From Pontibacter ramchanderi (lineage in GTDB: Bacteria; Bacteroidota; Bacteroidia; Cytophagales; Hymenobacteraceae), in assembly GCF_002846395.1 (NCBI RefSeq), contig NZ_PJMU01000001.1, positions 682,001-746,000 of the forward strand: 64,000 nt of DNA, given 5' to 3'. Shown here piece after piece: positions 63,191 to 64,000 of the stretch (position 1 is its first letter; the number at the start of each line of letters is the position of its first letter). The translations under genes and the position numbers were made by a program. Below the pieces are notes generated by a model. The model was given only the letters and a program-made list of their open reading frames with translations. It had not been told where the DNA came from and ran no database searches.

Positions 63191-63580
63191 ATGAAATCGT
63201 ATACCTTCTATACCTTATTTCTAATCATGCTGATGGGTTGCGCAGACCCGGCCAGCATCCCCGGCTTCGACAGCGCTACGTGGCAACAAGACAAGAAAGG
63301 CTGCCAGGGCAAGCGCAGCAACATGGTGCGAAACTTTGATGAAATACGCCGCGATCTGTATGGTCTTCCGGAAGAGGATGTGAAGGATATACTGGGCAAA
63401 CCTGACGCGGAACAACTGATGCGTCGGGGCCAACGAGTCTTCATATATTATCTGGAGCCCGGCTCGCACTGCAACGAACGCAACAAACTGTCGGAAGCTA
63501 ACCGGGCCGAAGTGCGCTTCAACGCCCTGCACAAGGTAAGTGAGATCACTTACTTGCGTCCACTTCCTGTATCCAATTAA
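63191..63580 (+). CDS. Small lipoprotein, BamE/SmpA-like fold suspected
   Basis: This 129-aa protein has a lipoprotein signal (FLIMLMGC, Cys17). The mature part contains NFDEIRRDLYGLPEEDVKDI followed by LGKPDAEQLMRRGQRVFIYY, a pattern of a helix pair and strands like SmpA/OmlA (BamE) proteins, in which a short motif on assembly (LGKPD) is typical. The family of the C-terminal part is not recognised. It is a single gene ending at a hairpin shared with the convergent edge gene. Confidence 0.7.
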   Translation: MKSYTFYTLFLIMLMGCADPASIPGFDSATWQQDKKGCQGKRSNMVRNFDEIRRDLYGLPEEDVKDILGKPDAEQLMRRGQRVFIYYLEPGSHCNERNKLSEANRAEVRFNALHKVSEITYLRPLPVSN

Positions 63581-63586
63581 AGCAAA

Positions 63587-63608
63587 AAGCCCGCTATTCA
63601 GCGGGCTT
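63587..63608 (-). terminator. Intrinsic terminator shared by the convergent genes at the right edge
   Basis: AAGCCCGCT and AGCGGGCTT pair over 9 bp around ATTC. On the minus strand the stem is followed by TTTGCTTT, so it mainly serves the 63630 gene. Confidence 0.8.
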
Positions 63609-63629
63609 CAAGTTTAGAGGGGTTATTTA

Positions 63630-64000
63630 CTATTCCTCTTCATTTCCTGTGAGCAGGTTAACATACTGGCGACCTTCCAACTCCAAAAAGTGCTTTAGCT
63701 GCTTCTCGTTCAGAATGCCCGCCATTACTTTGTCAAGCTCAGTCTGAATGTCGCGGTAAGCGCGTTGCAACTCAATTGGGTCGGTAAGTTTTGTCTGCGC
63801 TTCTGCCATGCGCTGGTATCGTTTGTCGTGTAACTGCTCTACCTGCAATAGTTGTTCCTCACTCAGATTCAATTCGCGTTTCATTTCCATAAGTGCCATT
63901 TGAGGACCGCTCAAGTCCATGGCGAGTACTTTTTTATCCAGCAGATCGTCCGTTTCCGTTAATCGCTGCGCTTCTGTGGTAGGTATGGTTAGTCCCAGTA
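63630..64000 (-). CDS. Helical protein with LNLSEEQ motif (Spy/CpxP-like), 5' end cut by window edge
   Basis: The frame stays open from the right edge, so the first in-frame ATG (63920) is probably internal. The visible 123 residues read TIPTTEAQRLTETDDLLDKK, then LMEMKRELNLSEEQLLQVEQ and repeated charged helices (KVMAGILNEKQLKHFLELEG). The LNLSEEQ and LNEKQ pair resembles LTxxQ motifs of periplasmic chaperones of the Spy/CpxP group, which are common in Bacteroidota. The signal peptide, if any, is outside the window. The call is tentative. Confidence 0.6.
   Translation of the reverse strand, partial: LGLTIPTTEAQRLTETDDLLDKKVLAMDLSGPQMALMEMKRELNLSEEQLLQVEQLHDKRYQRMAEAQTKLTDPIELQRAYRDIQTELDKVMAGILNEKQLKHFLELEGRQYVNLLTGNEEE

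Larger units (their letters stand above)
529..63220. repeat. Dispersed heptamer AGGTATA / TATACCT
   Basis: I count about 85 copies across the window in both orientations, in coding and non-coding DNA, against about 8 expected for any 7-mer on both strands of 64 kb. The most frequent extensions are CAGGTATA / TATACCTG. Palindromic copies (AGGTATACCT) occur near 11297, 45940, 57320 and 57605, with near-palindromes at about 55069, 58085 and 60405. Examples inside genes are at 2616, 7568, 15811, 20954, 25371, 30531, 38521, 43562, 52135, 52991 and 53371. Confidence 0.85.

Noticed and set aside
1..64000. Search for CRISPR arrays, rRNA, insertion sequences, prophage or toxin-antitoxin genes
   Set aside because: No regularly spaced direct repeats, transposase or phage structural motifs, or rRNA-like sequence was noticed; the dispersed AGGTATA copies are irregularly spaced and do not resemble array repeats.

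Overview
The window looks like a chromosomal core segment of a Bacteroidota bacterium, probably Cytophagales / Hymenobacteraceae (Pontibacter-like). The reasons are Bacteroidota-type promoters (TTG, 19-21 bp spacer, TAnnTTTG), a short primary sigma factor without region 1.1, a histone H1-like Hc1 protein, HU-CCDC81/SPOR and App1-type proteins, bacillithiol synthesis, and the thrS-infC-rpmI-rplT and parE-parC gene orders. The genus is an inference. I see no rRNA, CRISPR array, insertion sequence or prophage. One tRNA is present.

Layout. 1-9567 (minus strand) is a tightly packed envelope operon: a 1016-aa TPR protein, an outer-membrane barrel, an HU/SPOR transmembrane protein, ExbB, ExbD and TonB, followed by folC and trmB (cut by the left edge). 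9798-24835 is housekeeping: holA, tyrS, Hc1, an alpha-oxoamine synthase for long-chain lipid bases, accC, bshB1, an M23/LysM peptidase, trxB, the primary sigma factor, pnp, rpsO, an LptF/G permease and a START-like protein. 24971-25044 is tRNA-Met(CAT). 25089-31871 holds an alginate-export-type porin, rplT, rpmI, infC, thrS and two TPR proteins. 31933-36535 is parE-parC (topoisomerase IV). 36885-48013 is an AI-2E-family permease, a DEDDh/GIY-YIG nuclease and sugar-phosphate genes: class II aldolase, a PfkB kinase, GH65, trehalose-phosphatase, beta-phosphoglucomutase and glucose-6-phosphate isomerase. 48061-64000 is mostly envelope and proteolysis: a lipoprotein with kinase-like signatures, topoisomerase IB, M16 and two M48 peptidases, App1 phosphatase, MtgA, a Lon-substrate-binding-domain protein, a metallophosphoesterase, a lipid kinase, an L,D-transpeptidase and small lipoproteins. 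The last gene runs off the right edge.

How it fits together. The first operon supplies a proton-driven ExbBD-TonB motor with its own barrel, TPR and SPOR partners, and may act at the envelope or division site. The pgmB-otsB-GH65 cluster can turn trehalose-6-phosphate into trehalose, then beta-glucose-1-phosphate, then glucose-6-phosphate, which pgi, pfkB and fba carry into glycolysis.

The most unusual signal is not a gene. The heptamer AGGTATA (reverse complement TATACCT) occurs about 85 times by my hand count, where about 8 are expected by chance. It lies on both strands, in genes and between them, and several copies form the palindrome AGGTATACCT. In the M16 peptidase gene all five ATA isoleucine codons sit inside it, which points to selection on the DNA rather than on the protein. 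Other points of note are an apparent AUA start codon for infC, a perfect 26-bp hairpin between accC and bshB1, and an HU-transmembrane-SPOR protein.
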